Shown: piece after piece, positions 18,355 to 26,534 of the stretch | How the letters are laid out: every line of letters begins with the position of its first letter | How positions within the stretch are numbered: position 1 is the stretch's first letter | NCBI RefSeq assembly: GCF_019710575.1 | Contig: NZ_JAHWFK010000019.1 | Coordinates: 186,001 to 250,000, forward strand | DNA: 64,000 nucleotides | From: Paractinoplanes polyasparticus | Lineage (GTDB): Bacteria > Actinomycetota > Actinomycetes > Mycobacteriales > Micromonosporaceae | Reading direction: 5' to 3' | The notes under the pieces: generated by a model | Databases searched by the model: none | What the model saw: only the letters and a program-made list of their open reading frames with translations | What the model was told of the DNA's origin: nothing | Translations under genes and position numbers: made by a program

Positions 18355-18429
18355 CGGCCGCGGGACGCCACGTCGGGCCAACGAGTGAGGCATCGCGCTG
18401 CTCGGGTGAGCTGGAGAGAAGGCTGTGTC

Positions 18430-18740
18430 CTTCGGCGCGCTCCTGCCTGCCGTCAAACAACGCGGCGCCCGAGGTGCTGGTGGCCCACCACGCAATAAAG
18501 TGGACCGTCGCTACCACGGCCGAGAGACTCCCGGTTGCCCCCGAGTGCCTCGACGCCATTGCGGACCGTCACTCGCGCTGGCACCGGTGCGCCGCCGATC
18601 CCAAGACCAGGTCGCGATCGTCGACGGCACCCTGATCCCGACCCGCGATCACCGGCTCGCCGCGCCGAGGAAGCGCACCGCTCGGCGCCGTGACCGTCGC
18701 TGCCTGATCAGGTATGGACGGTCACGGCCGTACCAATGGC
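18430..18740 (+). pseudogene. Probable decayed IS5-like transposase fragment in a 392-base gap
   Basis: The gap 18355-18746 holds no convincing gene. A plus-strand frame within it contains QVAIVDGTLIPTRDHRLAAP, which resembles the DGT-containing catalytic strand of IS5-type transposases. The flanking sequence is out of frame and has no recognisable remaining domains or terminal inverted repeats. I treat it as an old insertion-sequence relic; it could also be chance. Confidence 0.3.
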
Positions 18741-18746
18741 TTTTTG

Positions 18747-19616
18747 CTATCTGAACTGCGGGACCAGGTCTTCGGCCAGGCGGAGCAGCGGGGCGTGGTC
18801 GTAGGCGACACGCGGGATGTAGAAGATGACGTAGTCGGCGCCGGCCTCGACGACCTTCTCGACGCGGGCCATGGTGTCGGCCGTCGACTCCGTGAGGTCG
18901 AGCTCGATCGTCGTCGACTTGGTGATGTCGGCGAAGTCGCGGCCGACGGTGTCGCAGTGGGCGCGCAGCACTCTCAGCTTGTGCGCGATCATCTCGGGGT
19001 TGCCGCCGCCGACGTTGCAGCCGTCGGCGTACTGGGCGACCAGCTTCAGCGTGATCTTCTCGCCGCCGCCGCCCAGCCAGAACTGGGGCTTGCGGCGCGG
19101 CTGGTTGATCGCGCCGTCGAGGCGGTAGTGCTTGCCCTCGAAGACCGGGCGGTCCTCGGTCCACAGCTTGTGCACGACCTGGACGGCCTCGCGGAACTCG
19201 CTCATCCGCTGCGGCACGTCCTTCCACTCGTAGCCGTACGCCTTCCACTCGTGCTCGTACCAGCCGGCGCCCAGACCGGCGATGAGCCGGCCGTTGCTGG
19301 CCACGTCGACCGTCGACGCGATCTTGGCGTAGAGGGAGGGCTGGCGGTAGCCGTTGCAGCCCACCATCTGGCCGATCCTGACCCGGCTGGTGTCGCGGGC
19401 CAGCGTCGATGTGGCCGTCCAGCACTCGAAGACCGAGTTGTCCGTCGGCTCGGGCACGGTGTGGAAGTGGTCGTAGAGCCAGATCGCGTCCCACGGACCG
19501 GCGTCGGCCACGCGGGCCACCTGGGTCATCGCCTCGTACTGCTCGACCGGGTCGGCGATCTCGACCAGGTCCATCTTCCAGCCCTGGGGCACGAACACCC
19601 CGAAACGTACGCTCAT
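18747..19616 (-). CDS. LLM-class F420-dependent oxidoreductase
   Basis: A 289-residue luciferase-like TIM-barrel protein. It starts with MSVRFGVFVPQGWK and has the typical DAIWLYDHFHT, IGQMVGCNGYRQP and LGAGWYEHEWKAYGY segments of F420-dependent class F oxidoreductases. The ATG at 19616 follows a GAGG site by 4 bases. Coenzyme F420 use is inferred from family. It converges on the decayed transposase region and diverges from the FtsX genes. Substrate unknown. Confidence 0.85.
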   Translation of the reverse strand: MSVRFGVFVPQGWKMDLVEIADPVEQYEAMTQVARVADAGPWDAIWLYDHFHTVPEPTDNSVFECWTATSTLARDTSRVRIGQMVGCNGYRQPSLYAKIASTVDVASNGRLIAGLGAGWYEHEWKAYGYEWKDVPQRMSEFREAVQVVHKLWTEDRPVFEGKHYRLDGAINQPRRKPQFWLGGGGEKITLKLVAQYADGCNVGGGNPEMIAHKLRVLRAHCDTVGRDFADITKSTTIELDLTESTADTMARVEKVVEAGADYVIFYIPRVAYDHAPLLRLAEDLVPQFR

Positions 19617-19701
19617 GGACCTCAACCTAATCGACGCTTGGCAAAAACGATCGGCGGTACCAGAGTGTCCGTGGATCGAGTAAGACGGGGGATCGGAACG
19701 G

Positions 19702-22644
19702 ATGTACTACATAGCCCTGGGCGCCGTCCGCCGGCGCTCCGGTCCGGCGTTGCTGGTCGGCCTGCTCGCGGCCCTGCTCGCGACGGCTGCCGGCGGGGCC
19801 GCGTGGTACGGGCTGACCGTCTCGTCGCGCTCGGCGGGCAATGTGGTGACCTCGGCCCCGGTCGAGGAACGCGTCATCCTGGTGCGCCAGGCCGGTGAGG
19901 GCACCGACGACCCGCGGGGCGCGCTCGACGACTTCGGCGCCACCGCGCGAGGCCTGCTGCCGGTGCCCGGCGCCGAGCCGGTGCTGGGGGCTGTGGCCGA
20001 CGCCAGCTTCGTCTATCCCGGGGCGGTCGGGGCGTCCACCGGGCTGCCGATCGCCTACCGCGACGGGTTCTGCGAGCACGCCCGGCTCACCGGAACCTGT
20101 CCGGCGGCCGCGAACGAGGCGGCCGTCAGCAGCGACTCCGCCACCCGGCTCAAGCTGAAGCCGGGCGACACGTTCCGGGTGCGGCCGGCGACCACGGTGA
20201 ACCCGATGACGTTCCGTGTCACCGCCGTCTACCAGCCGATCGACCCGGGCGGTCCGTACTGGAGCGACAAGCTCTTCCGCGCCCAGGGCTCGCTCGACCC
20301 GCTGTTCACCTCGCTCGACACGTTCCGCGACCCCGGCCTGACCCGCCCGGTCCACGCGTGGGACCTCGAGGTGCCGCTCCCGCTGCTGCGCGGCGATGGC
20401 GGGTACGACCTGAACGGGCTGGTGAACCATGCGGCGCCCCGCTTCGCGGCCCAGCAGCTCGAGCTGGTCGCCCCCACCGGCAAGCTGGTCGACCGGGTGC
20501 GCGCCGAACGGCTGGCCGTGGCCGGCGGCGTGGCGATCGCCCTGGGCCAGGTCGCCGTCCTCGCCTGGTTCGCGATCGCGCTGGCCGGCCGCTTCACCGG
20601 TCGCGACCGCCGCGCCGACGCCGGCCTGCTCAAGCTGCGCGGCAGCACCGCCCGCGGCATCCTGCGCCTGGCCCTGAGCCAGCATCTGCTCCCGCTGGCC
20701 GGCGGCGGCCTGGCCGGGTGGGTCGCCGGATTCCTGGTCGCCTGGCCGCTGTCCCGCGGCCTGCCGGTGCGCGTCGAGCTGTGGGTGGCGCTGCTGCTGT
20801 CGCTGGGCCTCGTCGTCGTCACGCTCGGCATCGCCCTGCTCGTGCTGCTCGCCGTGGACGCGCTGCAGCAACGGGCGCCGGTCGCGGCCCTGTTGCGGCG
20901 GGTGCCCACGGCCCGGCGGGACTGGCGTTCGGGGGTCGTCGACCTGGCCCTGATCGCGCTGGCCGCCGGGGCGGTCTACCAGGCCCGGTCGGGCGGCAGC
21001 GGCCTCGGCGTGGTCGCGCCCGCGCTGGTCGCGCTGGCCGTCGGGCTGCTGCTGGCCCGGCTGTTGCGGCGGCTGGCCGACAGGGTGGGCGCGGTGGCTC
21101 TGCGCGCCGGCCGGGTGCGGCTCGGGCTGACCGCCGTACGGGTCTCGCGCCAGCCCGGCACCGACCGGGTCTTCGCCCTGGTCGTGGTGGCCGTCGCCGT
21201 GCTGGCGCTGACGCTGGGCACCTTCGCGGCCGGCCGCGCGGAGCGGGTCGAGCGGGCCGACGTCGAGCTGGGCGCGGCCCGGGTGCTGACCGTCTCGGCG
21301 GCCTCCCGCACCCAGCTGCTGCACGCCGTGCGCCAGGCCGATCCCGAGGGCCGCTACGCGATGGCCGTCGTCGTGGACTCCGGCGGCACCCCACCCGTGC
21401 TGGCCGTCGACAGCAGCCGGCTCGCCACCGTGGCGACCTGGCGTCCCGAGTACGGTCCGGTCACCGCCCTGACCACCGCGAAGGCCCCACAGCTGCTGCC
21501 GCTGATCACCGGCAACCGGCTGACCGTGGACGTGACCAGCGGGCGGCGCACCACCACCCTGCTCGGCGTCATCCTGCAGCACGAGGGCACCGGCGAGGGC
21601 GTACGCCTGGAGTCCAGGGGCATCCGGCGGGGCGCCCAGTCGGTATCGGCCGCCGTGCCGGCCTGCGCCGTCGCCCCCGGCTGTCGCCTCGTCGGGTGGG
21701 AACTGTTCACCCCCGAGGGCTCGGACACCGGCGCGGTCACCATCCGCTCGCTCAGCCAGCAGAACCCGCCGGCCACCGTTGTCGACGCCGCCGGGCTCGG
21801 CGACGTGACCCGCTGGCGCGGCGACTTCACCACCCCGGCCGTCCACGTCGCGGCTGGTCCCGGCGGCCTCACCCTCAGCGCGGGGCAGGCCGGCGGAACC
21901 AAGGTGGCGGTCGTCGACTCGCCGCTCCCGCTGCCGATCGTGCTGGCCGGCAAGGCCCCGGGCACCTGGTTCTTCGACGACGCGGCGCTGGGCCGGTTCG
22001 GGGACGTGGCCACGCCCGTCCACGTGGCCGCCGTGGCACGGGTGCTGCCGGTCATCGGCGCCGACGGTGTGCTGACCGACCTCGACGCCGCCCGCCGGGT
22101 CGCCGGCGACAGCGACCAGGGCGGCACCCTGCAGGTCTGGCTGACCGGCGACGCGCCCGCGCCGGTGGTCGACGCGATCGGCCTGCCCGTGCTCGACGAC
22201 CGCACGGCCGACGGGCGGGTGGCCGAACTGGCCGCCGACAGCTCGGTCGTCACCGCCTCGTTCGGCCTGTTCGCCGCCGTCCTGGCCGCCCTGATCGCGG
22301 CCGGCCTGCTCGCGGTGGCGGCCGCCGTCGACCGCGAACCTCAGCTCGACCATCTGCGCGCGCTGCGCCATCAGGGCCTGCCCCGGCGAACCGCCCTGAC
22401 CACCGCATACGCCGGGGCCGGCTCGGTCGCGCTGGCCGGGCTGCTCGGCGGGCTCGCGGCGGCGCTGGCCGCCCGTCCGATCGCCGAAGTCACCGCACCC
22501 CCGTTCCCGGACGGCTGGCGGGTGATCCCGCCGCCCGGTGCGCTCGGGCCCGCCGCGCTGGGCATCGCGGCCGCGGTGGCCGTGGTCGTCCTCGGCGTGA
22601 CGACCTGGCTGTCGGTGCGGCGGCTGAACGGGGAACTTTCATGA
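19702..22644 (+). CDS. Large FtsX-like ABC permease, first of a pair
   Basis: A 980-residue membrane protein. One N-terminal membrane helix is followed by an extracellular region, four or more helices between about 270 and 515, a second large extracellular region, and three C-terminal helices from about 850. The duplicated FtsX/MacB-type permease core fits lipoprotein or substrate extrusion/mechanotransmission complexes. Its last bases overlap the second permease by ATGA, so the two probably form a heterodimer. No ATP-binding protein gene accompanies them, which is unusual. Confidence 0.78.
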   Translation: MYYIALGAVRRRSGPALLVGLLAALLATAAGGAAWYGLTVSSRSAGNVVTSAPVEERVILVRQAGEGTDDPRGALDDFGATARGLLPVPGAEPVLGAVADASFVYPGAVGASTGLPIAYRDGFCEHARLTGTCPAAANEAAVSSDSATRLKLKPGDTFRVRPATTVNPMTFRVTAVYQPIDPGGPYWSDKLFRAQGSLDPLFTSLDTFRDPGLTRPVHAWDLEVPLPLLRGDGGYDLNGLVNHAAPRFAAQQLELVAPTGKLVDRVRAERLAVAGGVAIALGQVAVLAWFAIALAGRFTGRDRRADAGLLKLRGSTARGILRLALSQHLLPLAGGGLAGWVAGFLVAWPLSRGLPVRVELWVALLLSLGLVVVTLGIALLVLLAVDALQQRAPVAALLRRVPTARRDWRSGVVDLALIALAAGAVYQARSGGSGLGVVAPALVALAVGLLLARLLRRLADRVGAVALRAGRVRLGLTAVRVSRQPGTDRVFALVVVAVAVLALTLGTFAAGRAERVERADVELGAARVLTVSAASRTQLLHAVRQADPEGRYAMAVVVDSGGTPPVLAVDSSRLATVATWRPEYGPVTALTTAKAPQLLPLITGNRLTVDVTSGRRTTTLLGVILQHEGTGEGVRLESRGIRRGAQSVSAAVPACAVAPGCRLVGWELFTPEGSDTGAVTIRSLSQQNPPATVVDAAGLGDVTRWRGDFTTPAVHVAAGPGGLTLSAGQAGGTKVAVVDSPLPLPIVLAGKAPGTWFFDDAALGRFGDVATPVHVAAVARVLPVIGADGVLTDLDAARRVAGDSDQGGTLQVWLTGDAPAPVVDAIGLPVLDDRTADGRVAELAADSSVVTASFGLFAAVLAALIAAGLLAVAAAVDREPQLDHLRALRHQGLPRRTALTTAYAGAGSVALAGLLGGLAAALAARPIAEVTAPPFPDGWRVIPPPGALGPAALGIAAAVAVVVLGVTTWLSVRRLNGELS

Positions 22645-25643
22645 TCGCCCTGGTGCTCGCGATGGTGTGGGCGCGCCGCGGCCAGACGCTGGTGGTGGCG
22701 CTGCTGGCGCTGTTCGGGGTGGCGGCGGCCGTGGCGGCGCCGGCGTACCTGCGCGCGGCCGACCGCGCGGTGGCCGCCGGCCAGGTCGAGACGGCCACTC
22801 CGAACGAGCTGGCCGTCGCGGTCCGCGCGTATCAGCAGGACGTCCGGGAGGACAAACCGGGGGCGGATCCGCGCGGCCCCGACCTGGAGCGCAGCGGCAC
22901 CGCGCTGGCCGGGCTGCCCGGCTTCGACTACGTCTACTCGATGGAGTTCCCGACGATCGGGATGGAGCCGTCGATCGCGTACGCGACCAGGTTCGCCTAC
23001 CGCCAGGACGTCTGCGATCACCTCGAGATGACCGCCGGGCGCTGCCTGGTCGGCGAGTCGGACATCGTGCTGCCCGAGCAGATCGGACGGCGCCTCGAGA
23101 TCGGCGCGGGCGACTCGGTCTCGCTCAGCTTCGCCCTGCGCATCGTCCCGCGCGGCGAGCCCCCGTTCTACGTGAAGAACGGCGCGGCCAAGCGTTTCCT
23201 GGTCGCCGGCCTCTACCGGGTGCCCGACCCGGGCGACGTCTACTGGGGATCCCGCGGCTTCATCAATCCGGGAGCGAGCCTGCCGGCGGGCGCGGGGCTG
23301 CCGGCTTTCGTCAACAACGCCACCATTCATGCCATGGACCGGGGGGCCGTCGACACCGGACTCGACGCCTTCCCGGGGCCCGGCGCTCTCGACGTCGACA
23401 AGCTTCCCGCCGTACGCGACGGTCTGGCCGACGTGCAGGCCGGGGTGACCGCCTTCCAGGGCGGGGTCGAACTGCACAGCCAGCTGCCCGACCTGCTGGC
23501 CCGGATCGACTCGGGCCGCGCCGCCGGCCACCGCATCGTTCCCGTCCTGGCCGTCGCGCTCGTGCTGCTGGCCTGCCTGACCATCTTCCTGGCCGTCGGC
23601 TACGGCACCGAGGGGCGCCGGCCCGAGCTGGCCGTGGTGGCGCTGCGCGGCGCCCGCTGGGGTCAGCGCTGGTGGCTGGCCACCGGCGAGAACCTGGTGG
23701 CGATCCTGATCGGCGCGACAGCGGGCTGCCTGGCCGGTCAGCTGCTCGTCAACGCGTTCGCGGCCTACCGCTTCCCCGGCGTCGGGGCCGACCCCGGTCT
23801 GGAATCGCTGCGCTGGGCGCCGGTGGCGGCCGGAGCGGCGGTGCTGACCGCGCTGCTGGCCGAGCGCCGGCAGATCGCCACCCCCGTCGCCGAGTTGTTG
23901 CGCCGGGCGCCGTCCGTGCCCAACAGCGCCCGGGCCGTCGCCGCCGAGCTGGTGGTGGTGATCCTGGCCGTGGTGGCTGTCGTTCAGCTCAGCTCGACGC
24001 TGCGCGGGGTCGGGACGGCGGCGGCGGCCCTGGTGCTGCTGGCCGGGTCGCTGGTCGCGGCGCGGCTGCTCGTGCCGCTGGTGACCGTGCTGGGCCGTCG
24101 CGCGTTGCGGCGCGGGCGGCTGGGCGTCGCCCTGGCCGGCCTGCAGCTGTCCCGGCGGCCCGGCGCGGTGCGGTTGTTCGCGCTGCTCACGGCGGCGGTC
24201 GCGGTCATCGGGTACGCGGCGGCGGCGGTCGACGTGGCCGCGAGCGGCCGCAGCGCCCAGGCCGTGCTCGGCACCGGCGCCACCCGGGTGCTCCACCTGG
24301 GCCCGACCGGCCGGCAGAACCTGCTCGCGGCGGTGCGCGCGGTCGACCCGCAGGGGACGTTCGCGATGGCGGCCGTGACGCTGCCGTCCGAGCCCGGCGC
24401 CCCGTCCGCCGTCGCGGTCGACACCACCCGCCTGAGCGCGGTGGCCGCGTGGCCCTCGGGCGGGCCGGCCGCCACGCGGATCGCCCAGCAGCTGCACCCG
24501 GCGGCCGCGCCCCCGGTGAAGGTGGACGGGGCCCAGGTGACGTTCGACATCAGCGCCCGGTTCGCGCAGGGCAAGGCGGTGGCCGTGACCGCTGTGCTGT
24601 CACCCCGCGAGGGCGGGAACGACGAGGTGGTCGAACTCGGCGTGTTGCGCAACGGCCGGCACGCGTACGGGCAGAGCGTTCAGGCCTGTGCCCGGGGCTG
24701 CACGCTGAACTCGCTGCGGATCGTGGGCGGCCAGGGCACCCTCGACGTGGCCGGCGTGCTGACCGTGCACAGCATCAACGACGCGCCGTCCGACGTCCTC
24801 AACGACCCGGCGCCGTGGCGGGCCTCCGAGGGCGGCCGGATCGGGGCCTCGGCGTCGGGCGGCCTCGAGATCGAGGTGACCTCGCTCAACGGCCTGCCCG
24901 ACGGCATGTTCGTGCACCCCGCGTCCGCCCCGTACCCGCTGCCGGTGGCCGTCTCCGGCGTCACCGCGCTGCCCGCGATCGACAACCTGGACGCCCGCTC
25001 GACCCCGGTCGACGTGCGGGCGTCGCTGCCGGCCATCCCTGGCGCGGGCTCCCCGGCCGTGCTGACCGACCTCGACTACGCCGACCGCCTCGCCACCGAC
25101 GGCGCCGCCAGCAGCAACGCGATGGTCTGGCTCAACGACAAGGCCCCGAAGGACGCCGTCGCGGCCCTCTCCGCCCACAACCTCACCGTGACCGCCGACG
25201 TCCGGGCGGACGACGTCCGGAAGCGCCTGGACAAGCAGGGCCCGGCGATCGCCCTCTGGTTCTACGTGATCGTCGCCGCCCTGGCCACGGCCTTGGCCGC
25301 GGGCGCCCTGGTGCTGGCCGCCGCCGTCGACCGGGAACGGCGGGTGGAAGACCTGTCGGCGCTGCGCGGACAGGGACTGAGCCGCTCCGCGCTGCGCCAG
25401 GCCACCCTGTGGACGTACCCGGTGCTGGTCGTGGCCGCGGTCGTGGCCGGCATGGGTGTGGCCACCCTGGGCTGGTGGCTGACGGGCTGGGCCCTGCCAC
25501 TGGCCGGGCTCGACCCGCCGGCCCTGCCCCTGGCCGCCTGGCCCCGCCTGCTCACCATGCTGCTGACCGCCGCCGCCACGGCCCTCCTGCTGGCCGGCGC
25601 CGCCGTCCTGGCCGGCCGCCGCACCCTGCGCCGGATCTCCTAG
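22641..25643 (+). CDS. Large FtsX-like ABC permease, second of a pair
   Basis: A 1000-residue relative of the preceding gene with the same arrangement: N-terminal helix (LVVALLALFGVAAAVAAPAYL), large extracellular segment, central helix group (about 290-520), second extracellular segment, C-terminal helices (about 870-1000). Both proteins share a DRE-RxxxLxALRxQGL cytoplasmic turn near the C-terminus. The ATG at 22641 overlaps the upstream stop. The role is inferred from family; the partner ATPase must be encoded elsewhere or be absent. Confidence 0.8.
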   Translation: MIALVLAMVWARRGQTLVVALLALFGVAAAVAAPAYLRAADRAVAAGQVETATPNELAVAVRAYQQDVREDKPGADPRGPDLERSGTALAGLPGFDYVYSMEFPTIGMEPSIAYATRFAYRQDVCDHLEMTAGRCLVGESDIVLPEQIGRRLEIGAGDSVSLSFALRIVPRGEPPFYVKNGAAKRFLVAGLYRVPDPGDVYWGSRGFINPGASLPAGAGLPAFVNNATIHAMDRGAVDTGLDAFPGPGALDVDKLPAVRDGLADVQAGVTAFQGGVELHSQLPDLLARIDSGRAAGHRIVPVLAVALVLLACLTIFLAVGYGTEGRRPELAVVALRGARWGQRWWLATGENLVAILIGATAGCLAGQLLVNAFAAYRFPGVGADPGLESLRWAPVAAGAAVLTALLAERRQIATPVAELLRRAPSVPNSARAVAAELVVVILAVVAVVQLSSTLRGVGTAAAALVLLAGSLVAARLLVPLVTVLGRRALRRGRLGVALAGLQLSRRPGAVRLFALLTAAVAVIGYAAAAVDVAASGRSAQAVLGTGATRVLHLGPTGRQNLLAAVRAVDPQGTFAMAAVTLPSEPGAPSAVAVDTTRLSAVAAWPSGGPAATRIAQQLHPAAAPPVKVDGAQVTFDISARFAQGKAVAVTAVLSPREGGNDEVVELGVLRNGRHAYGQSVQACARGCTLNSLRIVGGQGTLDVAGVLTVHSINDAPSDVLNDPAPWRASEGGRIGASASGGLEIEVTSLNGLPDGMFVHPASAPYPLPVAVSGVTALPAIDNLDARSTPVDVRASLPAIPGAGSPAVLTDLDYADRLATDGAASSNAMVWLNDKAPKDAVAALSAHNLTVTADVRADDVRKRLDKQGPAIALWFYVIVAALATALAAGALVLAAAVDRERRVEDLSALRGQGLSRSALRQATLWTYPVLVVAAVVAGMGVATLGWWLTGWALPLAGLDPPALPLAAWPRLLTMLLTAAATALLLAGAAVLAGRRTLRRIS

Positions 25644-25649
25644 CTGGCT

Positions 25650-25938
25650 GGGCGAGCCGCACTCCCGGCAGTGGCTGGTCGTGCTGGACGAACTCGGCGA
25701 TCCGACCGGCCTTCAAGACCTGTGGCCGCCGGCCGGGGGACCCGGACGGCATCCCCGTCGGTCTCTTCCGGTCAGCGCCCGCACTGACCATGGTGTCGGC
25801 ACGACGCGGCCGGGTGACGACCGCCGACGACGCGGCCGACGGACTGACCAACCTGGAACGGCTGAGCCGGTGCCGGCTCGACGACGACGGGCACACCGAG
25901 GTGGCCGGGATCCGCCGCATGATCGACCTCTGGACCCC
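25650..25938 (+). pseudogene. Probable NB-ARC/TPR protein remnant
   Basis: Two short plus-strand stretches in different frames look like pieces of an NB-ARC ATPase. RQWLVVLDELGDPTGLQDLW resembles the Walker B strand and following helix. TTADDAADGLTNLERLSRCR resembles the segment before the TPR region. Walker A and the repeats are missing and the frames do not join, so this is a fragment. It lies between the FtsX stop and the convergent secreted-protein gene. Assigned from general family resemblance only. Confidence 0.35.
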
Positions 25939-26487
25939 TCAGGCCGGCGTCTCCTTCGTCACCAGGCGGCGGCTCTCCTCGCCCGCGCTGACCGAGAGGG
26001 CCCAGCCCTTGACCGACGACACCCGGCGGGAGGACGTGATGGTTCTGCCCTTGGTGGCGTCGGGGCAGGGCTGGCCGGCGTCGGGCGGGACCGTGGTGCC
26101 CGAGATGCCGAAGCTGGCGCCGGTGATCCAGAAGCCGACCAGCTTGCCGCGGTAGCCCTTGGCTGTGCCGCGGCCCTTGTCGAGCACCGCGGCGTTGCGC
26201 AGCTCGTAGCGGCCGAACTCGCGGTAGTGCGTCACCGGGAAGGGTTGCCCGCCGCAGGCGACGGTGTAGGTGTCGTTGGTCCAGAAGTCGTGGTTGAAGA
26301 CCAGGGTCGACGCCTGGGCCGACAGCTTGGAGTCGCTCCACCCGAACGCCTTCTGCAGGTCGGCCCGCGCCACGTAGCCCTTCATCGTCCGCGAGTCGTA
26401 GGTCACCGCGGCCGAGGCCGGGGCGGCCGCGGCGACGGTGGCCACGAGGGTCGCGCCGGCGGTGGCGAGGCGGAGCAGTGCGTTCAT
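25939..26487 (-). CDS. Secreted protein of unknown function
   Basis: A 182-residue protein with a clear Sec signal peptide (MNALLRLATAGATLVATVAA, cleavage after PASA near residue 26). The ATG at 26487 has AGGAG 7 bases upstream. The mature part includes FGWSDSKLSAQASTLVFNHDFW and two cysteines that could pair. Related short secreted proteins occur in actinomycetes with no known role. It follows the sensor kinase on the same strand by 47 bases, so it may be cotranscribed with it. Confidence 0.7.
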   Translation of the reverse strand: MNALLRLATAGATLVATVAAAAPASAAVTYDSRTMKGYVARADLQKAFGWSDSKLSAQASTLVFNHDFWTNDTYTVACGGQPFPVTHYREFGRYELRNAAVLDKGRGTAKGYRGKLVGFWITGASFGISGTTVPPDAGQPCPDATKGRTITSSRRVSSVKGWALSVSAGEESRRLVTKETPA

Positions 26488-26534
26488 TGTGCGACTCCTG
26501 GGCTGCGGGGATCCATCGGAACCAACGATCATGG

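Noticed and set aside
22371..24497. A 708-codon minus-strand frame within the FtsX pair
   Set aside because: Low-complexity Gln/Arg/His-rich antisense shadow.
20358..25643. A 1761-codon open frame on the plus strand overlapping both FtsX genes
   Set aside because: It is Arg/Pro/Gly-rich with no domain. The FtsX frames have membrane helices, proper starts and family similarity; this is a high-GC shadow.
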